Shown here: piece by piece, positions 50,536-59,039 of the stretch
Layout: each line of letters begins with the position of its first letter
How positions within the stretch are numbered: position 1 is the first letter of the stretch
Origin: an uncultured Eubacteriales bacterium
Lineage (GTDB): Bacteria; Bacillota; Clostridia; Oscillospirales; CAG-272
Assembly: GCA_934446365.1 (NCBI GenBank)
Contig: CAKSDZ010000001.1
Coordinates: 507,782 to 571,781, forward strand
DNA: 64,000 nucleotides
Reading direction: 5' to 3'
Translations under genes and position numbers: made by a program
Notes under the pieces: generated by a model
What the model saw: the letters and a program-made list of their open reading frames with translations, nothing else
The model's database searches: none
What the model was told of the DNA's origin: nothing

Positions 50536-50907
50536 TTATTCTTTGATTCCTTTCATCAAAGGGACAAGACAAAGCAAGAGGACAATGCCGACAAGACCAA
50601 TCACAACACCCAAAACCATCTTGCCCCATACCATGCAAAAGCACATGCCGACACCCAATGCCAGAGCACCGAGAATGCCGACGACAATCATAAGAATCGT
50701 TTTGCCGGAAACTTTAATCGGCGCCTTATGCTCCATTTTTCGCCAAACAATGAGCGTGATGATCCCAAGCAGCAGTCCGACACAGCCGAACACAAGTCCC
50801 GGTTTAAATGCATCCCACTCCGGAATCAAAGCCATACACATGCCGAGAGCAAACAGCACGCCGCCGACGGTTCCCAGTATCATCGCGACAAAACTACTTT
50901 TTTTCAT
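50536..50907 (-). CDS. Four-helix membrane protein of unknown function
   Basis: Start at ATG 50907 (GGAGGTG upstream), 123 residues. Hydrophobic helices at about 7-27, 37-55, 69-92 and 96-115, with little outside the membrane. I do not recognise a family. It is divergent from a TetR-type gene with a palindrome between them, so it is probably the target of that regulator, perhaps a stress or transport accessory protein. Confidence 0.7.
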   Translation of the reverse strand: MKKSSFVAMILGTVGGVLFALGMCMALIPEWDAFKPGLVFGCVGLLLGIITLIVWRKMEHKAPIKVSGKTILMIVVGILGALALGVGMCFCMVWGKMVLGVVIGLVGIVLLLCLVPLMKGIKE

Positions 50908-50931
50908 TGAAAACACCTCCGTATTTTATGA

Positions 50932-50969
50932 AAACAACGATTGTTGTTTGTCTTCAAATATAGTATAAT
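50932..50969 (+). promoter_or_regulatory. Divergent promoter region with operator-like palindrome
   Basis: AAACAAC-GATT-GTTGTTT (50932-50949) overlaps the -35 box TTGTTG (50941-50946) of a plus-strand promoter with TATAAT at 50964-50969 (17-base spacer). It also lies just upstream of the membrane protein start, so a TetR dimer there could control both genes. Confidence 0.6.
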
Positions 50970-51035
50970 ATTGATAAAATGAAAATACAACCGACAATTT
51001 ACACACAAGTGTCGGAATAATAAAAGAGGGAGCGC

Positions 51036-51581
51036 ATGAATACCAAAAACAACCGCCGCCGGCGTGAATCCGTAAAACAGATTGAAAGCGCCTTTATCGA
51101 GCTTTTGCAGACAAAAGAACTGAACGAGATAACGGTCTGCGAAATCTGCAAACAAAGCAAGCTGAACCGCAGCACCTTTTACGCCAATTATACCGACATC
51201 TACGAGCTTGCGGATAAGGTCAAAGCGCATTTGGAGGAGGAAGTCGGCCGCCTCTATGAAGCGGAACGAGTGCAAAAGTTCAACAGCAACGATTACTTAA
51301 AGCTCTTCCGCCACATAAAAGAAAACCAATCGTTCTACCTCATTTATTTCAAGCTCGGTTACGATCATCAGCTTAAAATCGAACAATATGACACAAAGCT
51401 CGCCGAGCAGCATTTCGACAATCGGCACATTGCATACCACATGGAATTTTTCAAAAGCGGACTGAACGCGATCATCAAAATGTGGCTTGCCGGCGGCTGC
51501 AAGGAAACGCCGGAGGAAATGAATGAAATCATCCGCCGCGAATATCAGGGACGTCTCCCGTCCGACAGAAAAACGACGTAA
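51036..51581 (+). CDS. TetR/AcrR-family transcriptional regulator
   Basis: 181 residues. The N-terminal helix-turn-helix is VKQIESAFIELLQTKELNEI, TVCEICKQSKLNRSTFYANY and TDIYELADKVKAHL. The C-terminal part is helical and matches the TetR_C_7-like group (HIKENQSFYLIYFKLGYDHQ; later MEFFKSGLNAIIKMWLAGGC). Ribosome site GAGGGAG. Ligand unknown. The adjacent palindrome and divergent membrane gene suggest local repression. Confidence 0.9.
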   Translation: MNTKNNRRRRESVKQIESAFIELLQTKELNEITVCEICKQSKLNRSTFYANYTDIYELADKVKAHLEEEVGRLYEAERVQKFNSNDYLKLFRHIKENQSFYLIYFKLGYDHQLKIEQYDTKLAEQHFDNRHIAYHMEFFKSGLNAIIKMWLAGGCKETPEEMNEIIRREYQGRLPSDRKTT

Positions 51582-51732
51582 AGCCCGTTTCTTCCCCATC
51601 CGAAATCTTTTTAAATAAATCTTAAACACAAGATACTTGGAAATTAAAATTTTTTATTATATAATAACGTTCGGAAGCAGCTTTGCTGCGATGTTTCTGC
51701 ACATTCCAATCCATAAGAAAGGCAAATTGTTT

Positions 51733-52455
51733 ATGTATAATATCCTGATCTGCGACGATGAAAAAGACATCGTTTCCGCACTTAAAATATATCTGTCCTC
51801 GGAGGGCTATCGGACATTTGAAGCCTATAACGGGCGCGAAGCGCTGGAAATCGTCCGAAAAGAGGAAATCCATCTGATTTTGATGGACATCATGATGCCG
51901 GAAATGGACGGGATTGCCGCCATGATCCGGTTGAGAGAGGAATCCAATATTCCGGTTATTCTGCTCACGGCAAAAAGTGAGGACGCGGACAAAATCCTCG
52001 GTCTCAACGTCGGAGCGGACGACTATGTGACAAAGCCCTTCAAGCCTGCGGAGGTCATGGCAAGGGTGCGCTCCCAGCTGCGCCGTTATATGCAGCTCGG
52101 CGGCGGCGCCGTTCAGAAATCCGAGAAATATGTGGTCGACGGCATCTCGCTCGACGACAAAACAAAGTCCGTGACGGTGGACGGCGAGCCCATCTCGCTG
52201 ACACCGACGGAATTTGAAATCCTGAAGCTGCTCATGCAGAATCCCGGCGAGGTTTTCTCCCCCAAGGAGCTATACCGCAAAATCTGGAACGGCGATCCGT
52301 ACGGCGCGGAGGGCACCGTAGCGGTACATATCCGGCACCTGCGGGAAAAAATCGAAATCAATCCTGCGGAGCCGCGGTATCTCAAAGCCGTTTGGGGACA
52401 GGGATATAAAATCGAAAAGAACGTTTCCTCCTCCGATGAAAGAAAGCAGTCATGA
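51733..52455 (+). CDS. OmpR-family response regulator
   Basis: Start at ATG 51733, where the receiver fold begins (MYNILICDDEKDIVSALKIY); an upstream in-frame start adds 32 residues without sense. 240 residues: receiver domain with acidic pair Asp8-Asp9, phospho-acceptor Asp52 (LILMDIMMPEMDG), LLTAKSED and VTKPFKPAEV. The winged-helix DNA-binding domain follows at about 140-230 (VDGEPISLTPTEFEILKLLM, VHIRHLREKIE). It is paired with the histidine kinase 33 bases downstream. Confidence 0.95.
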   Translation: MYNILICDDEKDIVSALKIYLSSEGYRTFEAYNGREALEIVRKEEIHLILMDIMMPEMDGIAAMIRLREESNIPVILLTAKSEDADKILGLNVGADDYVTKPFKPAEVMARVRSQLRRYMQLGGGAVQKSEKYVVDGISLDDKTKSVTVDGEPISLTPTEFEILKLLMQNPGEVFSPKELYRKIWNGDPYGAEGTVAVHIRHLREKIEINPAEPRYLKAVWGQGYKIEKNVSSSDERKQS

Positions 52456-52488
52456 TTTCGCCGCCAAGGCGGCACGCAGAGGTGTCCT

Positions 52489-54342
52489 ATGAAAAAGTAC
52501 AAATACAGCTTCACAAAAAAAGCGATCGCAGCTTTCCTTTCGGCGATCGTATTCGTCCTTATCATAGCGGGAGCCGTCGGAATCGTTTATATGGCCGAAT
52601 ACGATTATTACAGCTCTACCCTGACGCAGGTGAAAAAAGCCGCACAGTCGCAGATGGTGTATGACAAGCTCGACAAGGCTTATGAGCTTTTTTACTACGG
52701 AGAGGATCCGGCAGAATATTTTGAAAACACGAATTTTGAATTCGATATTTCAAAAAACGGCGACGCTCTCCTGTCGACGTACAGCGGAGGAGAGGTCCTT
52801 TGCTCGGAAATCCGCGAATATACGCGGGAATACTATAAACAAGACGAGGATGGAGAGATCATTGAGCAGATCACCGATGAATATACCCTCACAGGATATG
52901 TCGTAAGCGGCGCCGCGGAGGACATTTTCAGCGGTTTCCTATCGTTTGTCGAGCTCCTGTACTCGGCAAGATATACCGTCATCGTTTTGGAATTTCTCGC
53001 CGTATGCGTGTTCGTAGTTCTCATGATCTTCCTCTTCTGCGCCGCAGGATATCGGAACGGTGAGGAAAAACCGCAGAACGGAACACTTGAAAAAATCCCT
53101 TTCGACGTATTCACGGTGCTGTACCTCTTGATCGGAGCCGTCGGTTTCATCGTCATCAGCGGATTTTCTTTCAACAGCTCCAACACCCTTGTCCTGATTC
53201 TCGCATGCTTATCCCTTGTTCTGCTCTATCTTCTGGCGTTATCGTATCTGATCAGTCTTACCGTCAGGCTCAAAGCCGGCGGGCTTGGCAAAAGCATGCT
53301 CATCTATCGTATTTTCGCTTGGTTTTTCCGTAAAATCGGCTCCTTTTTTGCCCATCTTCCGCTGATTTGGAAAACCGTGCTCGTCGTCGCAGGGATTCTT
53401 TTCATCGATTTTATCGCGCTTGTTTCTTCTTATTATACTTCGAGCCTCATCGGCTACTGGCTGATTAAAAATATCATTTTGGTTCCGATCATTTTCTATA
53501 TCGCCGTGACGCTGCGCAGGCTGGAGGCCGGCGGCAAAAAAATCGCCGAGGGGGACTTCACCTACCAAATCGATACGGCGCATATGATAGGCGATTTCAA
53601 GGCATTCGGAAACAGTCTCAACAGCATCAGCGAAGGGATGTCAAAGGCGGTGGATGAGCGCATGAAAAGCGAGCGCATGAAAACGGAACTTATCACAAAC
53701 GTTTCCCATGACATCAAAACGCCGCTCACCTCCATCATCAATTATATCGACCTGATTGAAAAAGAAAATATCGACAACGAGACGCTCCGCGAATACATTG
53801 CGGTGCTCGACCGTCAGGCGGCGAGACTCAAAAAGCTGATCGAGGACCTTGTCGAGGCGTCCAAGGCCTCGACCGGAAACCTCACGGTCGACATGACGGA
53901 ATGTGACGTCGGCGTTCTGCTCCAACAGACCGTCGGAGAATATGACGAAAAGCTGGAAAAGGCCGACCTCAAAGCGATCGTCACGTGTCCGGAGGAGCCT
54001 GTGAAAATCATGGCGGACGGAAGATATATGTGGCGCGTTTTTGACAATCTCATGAACAACATCTGCAAATACTCCCAATCCGGTACAAGAATTTATTTAG
54101 GACTTGAAAAGACGAACGGAAAGGCGGTCGTGACCTTCAAAAACATCTCGCGGGTTCCGCTCAACATTTCTGCGGATGAACTGATGGAGCGCTTCGTGCG
54201 CGGCGACAGCTCACGCAGCACGGAAGGCAGCGGTCTCGGACTTTCCATTGCAAGAAGTCTCACTGAGCTTCAAAACGGAACGCTTTCCCTTTCCGTCGAC
54301 GGCGACCTTTTCAAGGCGACACTGACTTTCAAAACAATTTAA
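52489..54342 (+). CDS. Sensor histidine kinase
   Basis: 617 residues. One helix at about 10-32, an extracytoplasmic part to about 145, then a run of hydrophobic helices from about 150 to 345 (at least five), which is more than usual. A HAMP-like segment follows (RRLEAGGKKIAEGDFTYQID), then the dimerisation box ITNVSHDIKTPLTSIINYID with His407, the N box FDNLMNNICKYSQSG and G boxes RSTEGSGLGLSIARSL. It phosphorylates the upstream regulator. The signal is unknown; the multi-helix region may sense a membrane or envelope cue. Confidence 0.94.
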   Translation: MKKYKYSFTKKAIAAFLSAIVFVLIIAGAVGIVYMAEYDYYSSTLTQVKKAAQSQMVYDKLDKAYELFYYGEDPAEYFENTNFEFDISKNGDALLSTYSGGEVLCSEIREYTREYYKQDEDGEIIEQITDEYTLTGYVVSGAAEDIFSGFLSFVELLYSARYTVIVLEFLAVCVFVVLMIFLFCAAGYRNGEEKPQNGTLEKIPFDVFTVLYLLIGAVGFIVISGFSFNSSNTLVLILACLSLVLLYLLALSYLISLTVRLKAGGLGKSMLIYRIFAWFFRKIGSFFAHLPLIWKTVLVVAGILFIDFIALVSSYYTSSLIGYWLIKNIILVPIIFYIAVTLRRLEAGGKKIAEGDFTYQIDTAHMIGDFKAFGNSLNSISEGMSKAVDERMKSERMKTELITNVSHDIKTPLTSIINYIDLIEKENIDNETLREYIAVLDRQAARLKKLIEDLVEASKASTGNLTVDMTECDVGVLLQQTVGEYDEKLEKADLKAIVTCPEEPVKIMADGRYMWRVFDNLMNNICKYSQSGTRIYLGLEKTNGKAVVTFKNISRVPLNISADELMERFVRGDSSRSTEGSGLGLSIARSLTELQNGTLSLSVDGDLFKATLTFKTI

Positions 54343-54348
54343 AAACCG

Positions 54349-54379
54349 GCGCAGCATCTGAAATGCTGCGCTGTTTTTT
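54349..54379 (+). terminator. Intrinsic terminator after the two-component system
   Basis: GCGCAGCAT/ATGCTGCGC with a CTGAA loop, then TGTTTTTTG. Confidence 0.85.
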
Positions 54380-54455
54380 GTATATATTTTACTTGACTTG
54401 CGGTCGCACAAGGAATATAATTTTATCATAAAACAGAAAAAGGAAGTTTACTACG

Positions 54456-55538
54456 ATGAAAATTGCAAAAGAACACGGCATCACGCCAAGCGATACGACG
54501 ATCACCACGGGAAATCCCGTTTTCCTCGACGTTACAAAGCCGCCTTTCCGCCTTTATGGGCTTTATGAGCCGTTCCGGCGCGTCCCGGAGGCTGTCGCAA
54601 AAGCGACAAGCAAATCCGTCGAGAATCTGGCGCCGATGACGGCCGGCGTAAGACTTCGTTTTTCGACGGATTCGGATTATATCGTCATTCATGCGGAAAT
54701 CGTCGGTACGGATAAAAACCCGCAGTCTCCCGAAATCATGGCGAGAGGCTTTGAGCTTTATCAAAAAGAAAACGATGCCTATCGCTTTCTCGGCCTCATG
54801 ATTCCCTCCCAAGGAGAGGGAAAAAACTATGTGGAAAGCCGCGTCCGGCTCGCCGCCGGTAAAAAAGACATCATCATCGGATTCCCTCATTTTGCAAAGA
54901 TCGCCTCGGTATCCGTTGCGCTCCGAGAAGGCTCGGAGCTTGACGCGGGCGGTGCATACCGGTATCCGAAGCCCATCGTATTCTACGGTTCCTCTATCGT
55001 CCAAGGCACCGGAGCCGGCAGACCCGGCAGTCATTATGCCGCCATCATCGCGCGCAGGCTTGACAGCGATTTCATCAATCTCGGCTTCGGCGGTTCGGCA
55101 AAAGCCGAACCCGCCATCATGGATTACATCGCGGGACTTGATATGAGCGTGTTCGTCTACGATTATGACCACAACGCGCCCGATGCCGAATATCTTAAAA
55201 ACACGCATTACGAGGGCTATCGGCGTTTCCGCGCAGCGCAGCCGGATACTCCGGTGATTATGGCATCCAAGGTGGATTATCACAGCGATGCGGAAACGAA
55301 CGAAACCCGGCGCAGGATCGTCATGGAAAGCTATAAGCGGGGACTTGAAGCGGGCGACAGGCATCTGTATTTCGTGGACGGCTCCGAGGTTTTTCCTTCC
55401 GATTATCGGGATGAATGCTCCGCCGACGGCTGTCATCCGAACGATGTAGGATATCTCGCCATGGCCGATGCCATCGGAAAAGCCGTCAAAAAGGCTTTGG
55501 AAGAACGCAATACGGAAGGAGCCGATGGAAATGCATGA
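54456..55538 (+). CDS. SGNH/GDSL-family hydrolase with N-terminal jelly-roll domain
   Basis: 360 residues without signal peptide. The N-terminal 155 residues are beta-rich (GVRLRFSTDSDYIVIHAEIV), the C-terminal part an SGNH esterase: VFYGSSIVQGTGAGRPGSHY with the nucleophile Ser in block I, INLGFGGSAKAEPAIMDYIA (Gly block), YDYDHNAPDAEYL (Asn block) and CSADGCHPNDVGYLAMADAI (Asp-x-x-His). This two-domain layout is found in carbohydrate or peptide deacylases. It overlaps the next gene by 14 bases. Confidence 0.9.
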   Translation: MKIAKEHGITPSDTTITTGNPVFLDVTKPPFRLYGLYEPFRRVPEAVAKATSKSVENLAPMTAGVRLRFSTDSDYIVIHAEIVGTDKNPQSPEIMARGFELYQKENDAYRFLGLMIPSQGEGKNYVESRVRLAAGKKDIIIGFPHFAKIASVSVALREGSELDAGGAYRYPKPIVFYGSSIVQGTGAGRPGSHYAAIIARRLDSDFINLGFGGSAKAEPAIMDYIAGLDMSVFVYDYDHNAPDAEYLKNTHYEGYRRFRAAQPDTPVIMASKVDYHSDAETNETRRRIVMESYKRGLEAGDRHLYFVDGSEVFPSDYRDECSADGCHPNDVGYLAMADAIGKAVKKALEERNTEGADGNA

Positions 55539-56037
55539 CGAGCTTACCGCCGTGGACATCAAAAAAATGCAGGAGGAAATCGATTACCGCAAGCTCGTGC
55601 TGGCGCCTCAGCTCAAAGAGGCACTGAAACATGCGCGCGAGCTCGGAGATCTGAGCGAGAATTTTGAATACCACGCCGCAAAGCGCGACCTGAACAAAAA
55701 CAACAGCAGAATCCGCTATCTCCAACAGATGATTGCTACCGCCGTCGTCATCTCGGCGGAATCGGGAGATGCGAATACGGTCGGGCTTTTCGACAAAATA
55801 CGCCTTTACATGGAAGAGGACGACGAGGAAATGGAAATTGTCCTTGTCACCACGCTCCGTCAGGATTCCATCAAGGGCTATATCAGCAAGGAATCTCCGC
55901 TCGGCAAGGCGATTATGGGCAAGAAGGCAGGCGACAGAGTGCTTGTTACGGTGAATGCGGAATATTCCTATTACGTGGAGATTCGCGGAATTGAAAAAGG
56001 TACCGATGACGAATCGCTGGAAATCAGCCCGTACTGA
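55525..56037 (+). CDS. GreA/GreB-family transcription factor
   Basis: 170 residues from ATG 55525 (AAGGAG 5 bases upstream; an ATG two codons later is possible). The N-terminal coiled coil has LKHARELGDLSENFEYHAAK, the GreA signature, with the acidic tip; the C-terminal FKBP-like domain has SPLGKAIMGKKAGDRVLVTV. Gre factors rescue backtracked RNA polymerase in the secondary channel. It lies after an SGNH hydrolase, so it may be a second, specialised Gre copy; whether a housekeeping greA exists elsewhere is unknown. Confidence 0.9.
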   Translation: MEMHDELTAVDIKKMQEEIDYRKLVLAPQLKEALKHARELGDLSENFEYHAAKRDLNKNNSRIRYLQQMIATAVVISAESGDANTVGLFDKIRLYMEEDDEEMEIVLVTTLRQDSIKGYISKESPLGKAIMGKKAGDRVLVTVNAEYSYYVEIRGIEKGTDDESLEISPY

Positions 56038-56156
56038 TGCTTTCCCAATCGATTTATAAAAGCAAAAACCGCCGGACTTTCTGTGGGTGCTCATAAGAAA
56101 GTGATTTGAAAGAATTACGATTATGGCATCTGTCAGACGGGGTTGGTAAACGAGAT

Positions 56157-56197
56157 AACGGGTATTCGGCGAAAGCCGAGTACCCGTTGTTTTTTTG
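56157..56197 (+). terminator. Intrinsic terminator
   Basis: AACGGGTATTCGGC/GCCGAGTACCCGTT with a GAAA tetraloop and a run of seven T. Last chromosomal feature before the mobile element. Confidence 0.88.
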
Positions 56198-56383
56198 CCC
56201 TTAACTGAAAGCAATAGATTTATTCACAGTTTTCGAGTATAATTAACTCATATCTTTCCTATCCTTTCCATTTCGTGATTTTTTCAAAAAATCTCAAAAA
56301 ATTTTGGAAACATTGGAACAATTCAGCCTTTCTCATGCCATATATAGTAGAGGGCTATTTGAAAACGATTGGAGGTGACGCTT
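56198..56383. other. Intergenic region containing the probable left border of the mobile element
   Basis: AT-rich, no gene. TATAAT at 56238-56243 lacks a good -35 box. Large serine recombinases leave only a dinucleotide crossover, so the exact border cannot be read from one side. Confidence 0.4.
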
Positions 56384-57331
56384 ATGGAGAAGCGGAAAAG
56401 CTCGAAAGGTTTCATTGTGGTGCTGCCCGGTGAGATCATCGAAATACCGCAGGACAGCGACAAGTCATGGCTGACCCTGTTTTATAGCCTACCGAGGGAA
56501 CTTGCGGAAAAGTGGAAGCCTGCCTACGATCTGCCCCGCTGCCCCTATGAAGTTCTGAGGACGGACAAGTATGACCACATCGTATGTGATGATATGTTCA
56601 AGCTGCTTGTGTGGGACTGCTACGCATGGAGCGCATGGCAGTTTTTCCAAGTGAAAGACCGCAAGGGCAATTATCGTGACATTCCCGGTGCATGGACGCA
56701 GTACGCAGGATATTTTCCCCTGTGGCGTTTGTCGTACAGCATTATCCCCTATATCCGAATGAAGTTTGAGCAGAACGGGCTTGGCCTCCAAAACCTTTAC
56801 AACATCCCGCAAGGCGTGGAAGTACCGTGGCTGACTTATCAGCAATTCAGCAATCTGATCGGCAATGTCACCGATATGGTTGTTGTGGAACAGAAATGGC
56901 AGCCTGTGATTGACGCTATCTGGGAAAATCGCACCGTAGAGGACTACGAAACCACAAGCAGCACCGTTAAGACTGATTTCATGCGAAAGTGGCATCACAA
57001 CCGTTCCGGCAAGTCGATCTCTTTGGATGAAATGATGGAGAGTGAGGACGGGGACATTTTCGATGTGGCAGACCCCCGCAGCGATTTTGAGAACTCCGTT
57101 ATTTCCGAAATGCGGATTGCTTCCTTTGCGGAAAGCACCATCACAGAGAAAGACCGGGAGATATTGAAGCTGCGTATGGAGGGTTACACCGAGCAGGAGA
57201 TTGCAGACAAGGTTGGCTACAAAACAGCAAGCGCAGTCCATAAGCGGATCGCCAAGATTGGAGCCGCTTATGAGGACTATGTGACAGCGGAATACGGAAA
57301 GTTTTTAGATAAAATTTCTCCAAATCCCTAA
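56384..57331 (+). CDS. Sigma-like regulator of the mobile element (C-terminal region-4 HTH)
   Basis: Start at ATG 56384 with TGGAGGTG upstream; 315 residues. The body is unfamiliar (GFIVVLPGEIIEIPQDSDKS; later PRCPYEVLRTDKYDHIVCDD and WTQYAGYFPLWRLSYSIIPY). The C-terminus has a sigma-70 region 4-like helix-turn-helix: ITEKDREILKLRMEGYTEQE followed by IADKVGYKTASAVHKRI. Proteins of this layout are standard in Clostridia mobilisable elements and may set transcription of element genes. GC content matches the mobilisation genes, unlike the RES gene that follows. Confidence 0.75.
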   Translation: MEKRKSSKGFIVVLPGEIIEIPQDSDKSWLTLFYSLPRELAEKWKPAYDLPRCPYEVLRTDKYDHIVCDDMFKLLVWDCYAWSAWQFFQVKDRKGNYRDIPGAWTQYAGYFPLWRLSYSIIPYIRMKFEQNGLGLQNLYNIPQGVEVPWLTYQQFSNLIGNVTDMVVVEQKWQPVIDAIWENRTVEDYETTSSTVKTDFMRKWHHNRSGKSISLDEMMESEDGDIFDVADPRSDFENSVISEMRIASFAESTITEKDREILKLRMEGYTEQEIADKVGYKTASAVHKRIAKIGAAYEDYVTAEYGKFLDKISPNP

Positions 57332-57350
57332 CTATGGTTGGAGGTAAAGA

Positions 57351-58265
57351 ATGATTCCTACATTGGATAATCCTATGTTCTATGAGTTGAAAGAGCAAGC
57401 GGATATACAAAGCATACTAAGGCAGATAGATCCACTCGTTCTAATGCAAAAAATCACAAATTTCCGAAAACTGAATATTTCTCATATGAACAACGCAGAA
57501 ATTGACCAAGCTATTTTAGAAGTACTGTGTTGGAATGGTGTATTTAGTTGTTATACTAATATGAAAATGTATCCTGCCGGAGCAAAATTTTTCCGAGTAA
57601 AAAGATTAAAAGGAACGACCATTCCGAATGAACGATTTGGTATGTATCAAGATTACTGGGAAACAGACCCAAAATATTTGACGACATATGGTCGTTTGAA
57701 TAAACCGGGTGAATCCTTGCTTTATGTGTCTCCTGATTTGTACTGTTCGATTGGCGAGGTGCATATTCAAGAAGATGAGCCATTTGTAGCTATTCAATAT
57801 ACTGCCAAGTCAGATGTTAAGGTGAATATGATTGGCGGCGAGATTGATTATGAACAGTTAGGGGTACAGGACGAAAAAGTAAAATTGATACATGAAATGT
57901 ATAATAGTTTTTTGCGAGATGAATTTAGCAGAGATGTGGGAAAAGGAACAGAATATCTGTATAAAGTGTCTGAAACGATTGCAAAAAGTTATTTTGATTT
58001 ACCACCAAGAGTGGTGCAAGATGCGTGGGCATATTCCTCTGTTCAGGATAAAACCAAGTACAATGTTTGTTTTAGACCAAAGATTGCACACGAACTTTTA
58101 GAACTTAATGGAGCAATGCTTTGTAAGGTGAATCAGTCTATGGGAATACAGGTGTTGTGTGTGGCTGTAGGCGCAGACGAAAACAACAACATTCTTTTTT
58201 ACCACATTGGTTCTGAACAACAAAAACAGGTATTCCCCGAAATTACACAAGTTACCCCTAAATAA
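57351..58265 (+). CDS. RES-domain protein (NAD+-degrading toxin family), cargo gene
   Basis: 304 residues, clearly AT-richer than its neighbours. The central and C-terminal part follows the RES pattern: KFFRVKRLKG with Arg82, YGRLNKPGESLLYVS, DLYCSIGEV with Glu136, and DAWAYSSVQDKTKYNVCFRP with Ser229/230 in the place of the YPS serine. RES toxins break down NAD+. An extra N-terminal region of about 75 residues is helical and unknown. GGAGG precedes the ATG. No separate Xre antitoxin with the usual DUF2384 domain adjoins; the next gene is an excisionase-like HTH. Toxin, defence effector or domesticated enzyme remain possible. Confidence 0.72.
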   Translation: MIPTLDNPMFYELKEQADIQSILRQIDPLVLMQKITNFRKLNISHMNNAEIDQAILEVLCWNGVFSCYTNMKMYPAGAKFFRVKRLKGTTIPNERFGMYQDYWETDPKYLTTYGRLNKPGESLLYVSPDLYCSIGEVHIQEDEPFVAIQYTAKSDVKVNMIGGEIDYEQLGVQDEKVKLIHEMYNSFLRDEFSRDVGKGTEYLYKVSETIAKSYFDLPPRVVQDAWAYSSVQDKTKYNVCFRPKIAHELLELNGAMLCKVNQSMGIQVLCVAVGADENNNILFYHIGSEQQKQVFPEITQVTPK

Positions 58266-58333
58266 TAGAAATTTTGATTTATGGCAGTCACGAGAAATCG
58301 TGGCTGCTTTTTCGTGCAGGAAAGGAGATTTTT

Positions 58334-58534
58334 ATGAGCAGAGAACCGTTTGAAGCCATGCCTGATGTGATGGATGCAAAGCAGCTTGCGGAAGCGTTGC
58401 AGATTTCCAAAGCGGGGGCATATAACCTTTTGAACAGCCCGGATTTTCCGACCTTGCGGATCGGCGGGCGCAAATTGGTGATGAAAAATGAGCTTGTAGA
58501 ATGGCTGAAAAGCCGGACAAACAGAAAAGCGTGA
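58334..58534 (+). CDS. Excisionase-like helix-turn-helix protein
   Basis: Start at ATG 58334 (AAAGGAG upstream), 66 residues. MDAKQLAEALQISKAGAYNL, then LNSPDFPTLRIGGRKLVMKN and ELVEWLKSR form a winged MerR-like fold of the excisionase/HTH_17 family, used as directionality factor or element regulator. It sits between the RES gene and a small element gene. Confidence 0.88.
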   Translation: MSREPFEAMPDVMDAKQLAEALQISKAGAYNLLNSPDFPTLRIGGRKLVMKNELVEWLKSRTNRKA

Positions 58535-58682
58535 AAACACAGTCAAGAGCCGGAAAAGTGGCAAATCAGCCGATAGCGAGAGCCGAAACATACTCCGCAT
58601 CGTTTGAAGCGTTTCTATCGAAAAAATGCACCGCTTTTCCAATTCAAGAGCCGAGAAAAATTTGTGAAAAACAGGAGGTTTT

Positions 58683-58964
58683 ATGAGAACAGGGCTTACC
58701 AAGAGAGAAAAGACAACTGCCATCTATTTTGATGAGTACGGCAGTATGATCGAGGCGCAGACCCATAACACCGATCTAAAAAAGCGGCTGACCGCATTTG
58801 CGAAAGAATATCCGCAATGCTGCCGCCAGATTGACGATGATGAGCAAGGCGAGCTGACATTTGAGATCGAAAAAGGCAGACTGAGTTTTCGGTTGACTGC
58901 GCCGTACAGCGAGGAACGAAAACGGGCAGCAAGCGAGTTTGCAAAAAAGTTACGAAATTTCTAA
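58683..58964 (+). CDS. Conserved small protein of mobile elements
   Basis: 93 residues after a clear AGGAGG site: MRTGLTKREKTTAIYFDEYG, then DLKKRLTAFAKEYPQCCRQI and LSFRLTAPYSEERKRAASEF. Soluble, mixed charge, no membrane segment. Similar small proteins occur beside excisionase and mobilisation genes in Clostridia elements, but I know no function. Confidence 0.7.
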   Translation: MRTGLTKREKTTAIYFDEYGSMIEAQTHNTDLKKRLTAFAKEYPQCCRQIDDDEQGELTFEIEKGRLSFRLTAPYSEERKRAASEFAKKLRNF

Positions 58965-58973
58965 ACTTGTAAC

Positions 58974-59002
58974 TTGAGAACTCGGGACTCTTTTGCTATA
59001 AT
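58974..59002 (+). promoter_or_regulatory. Promoter of the restriction-modification genes
   Basis: TTGAGA (58974-58979), 17-base spacer, TATAAT (58997-59002), about 30 bases before the methylase start. Confidence 0.7.
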
Positions 59003-59039
59003 ATATTATGAATTGATCTATAAACAAGGAGGTGCGGAT

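Noticed and set aside
58501..58686. 61-codon frame after the excisionase gene
   Set aside because: Overlaps the real gene, no ribosome site, low-complexity composition.
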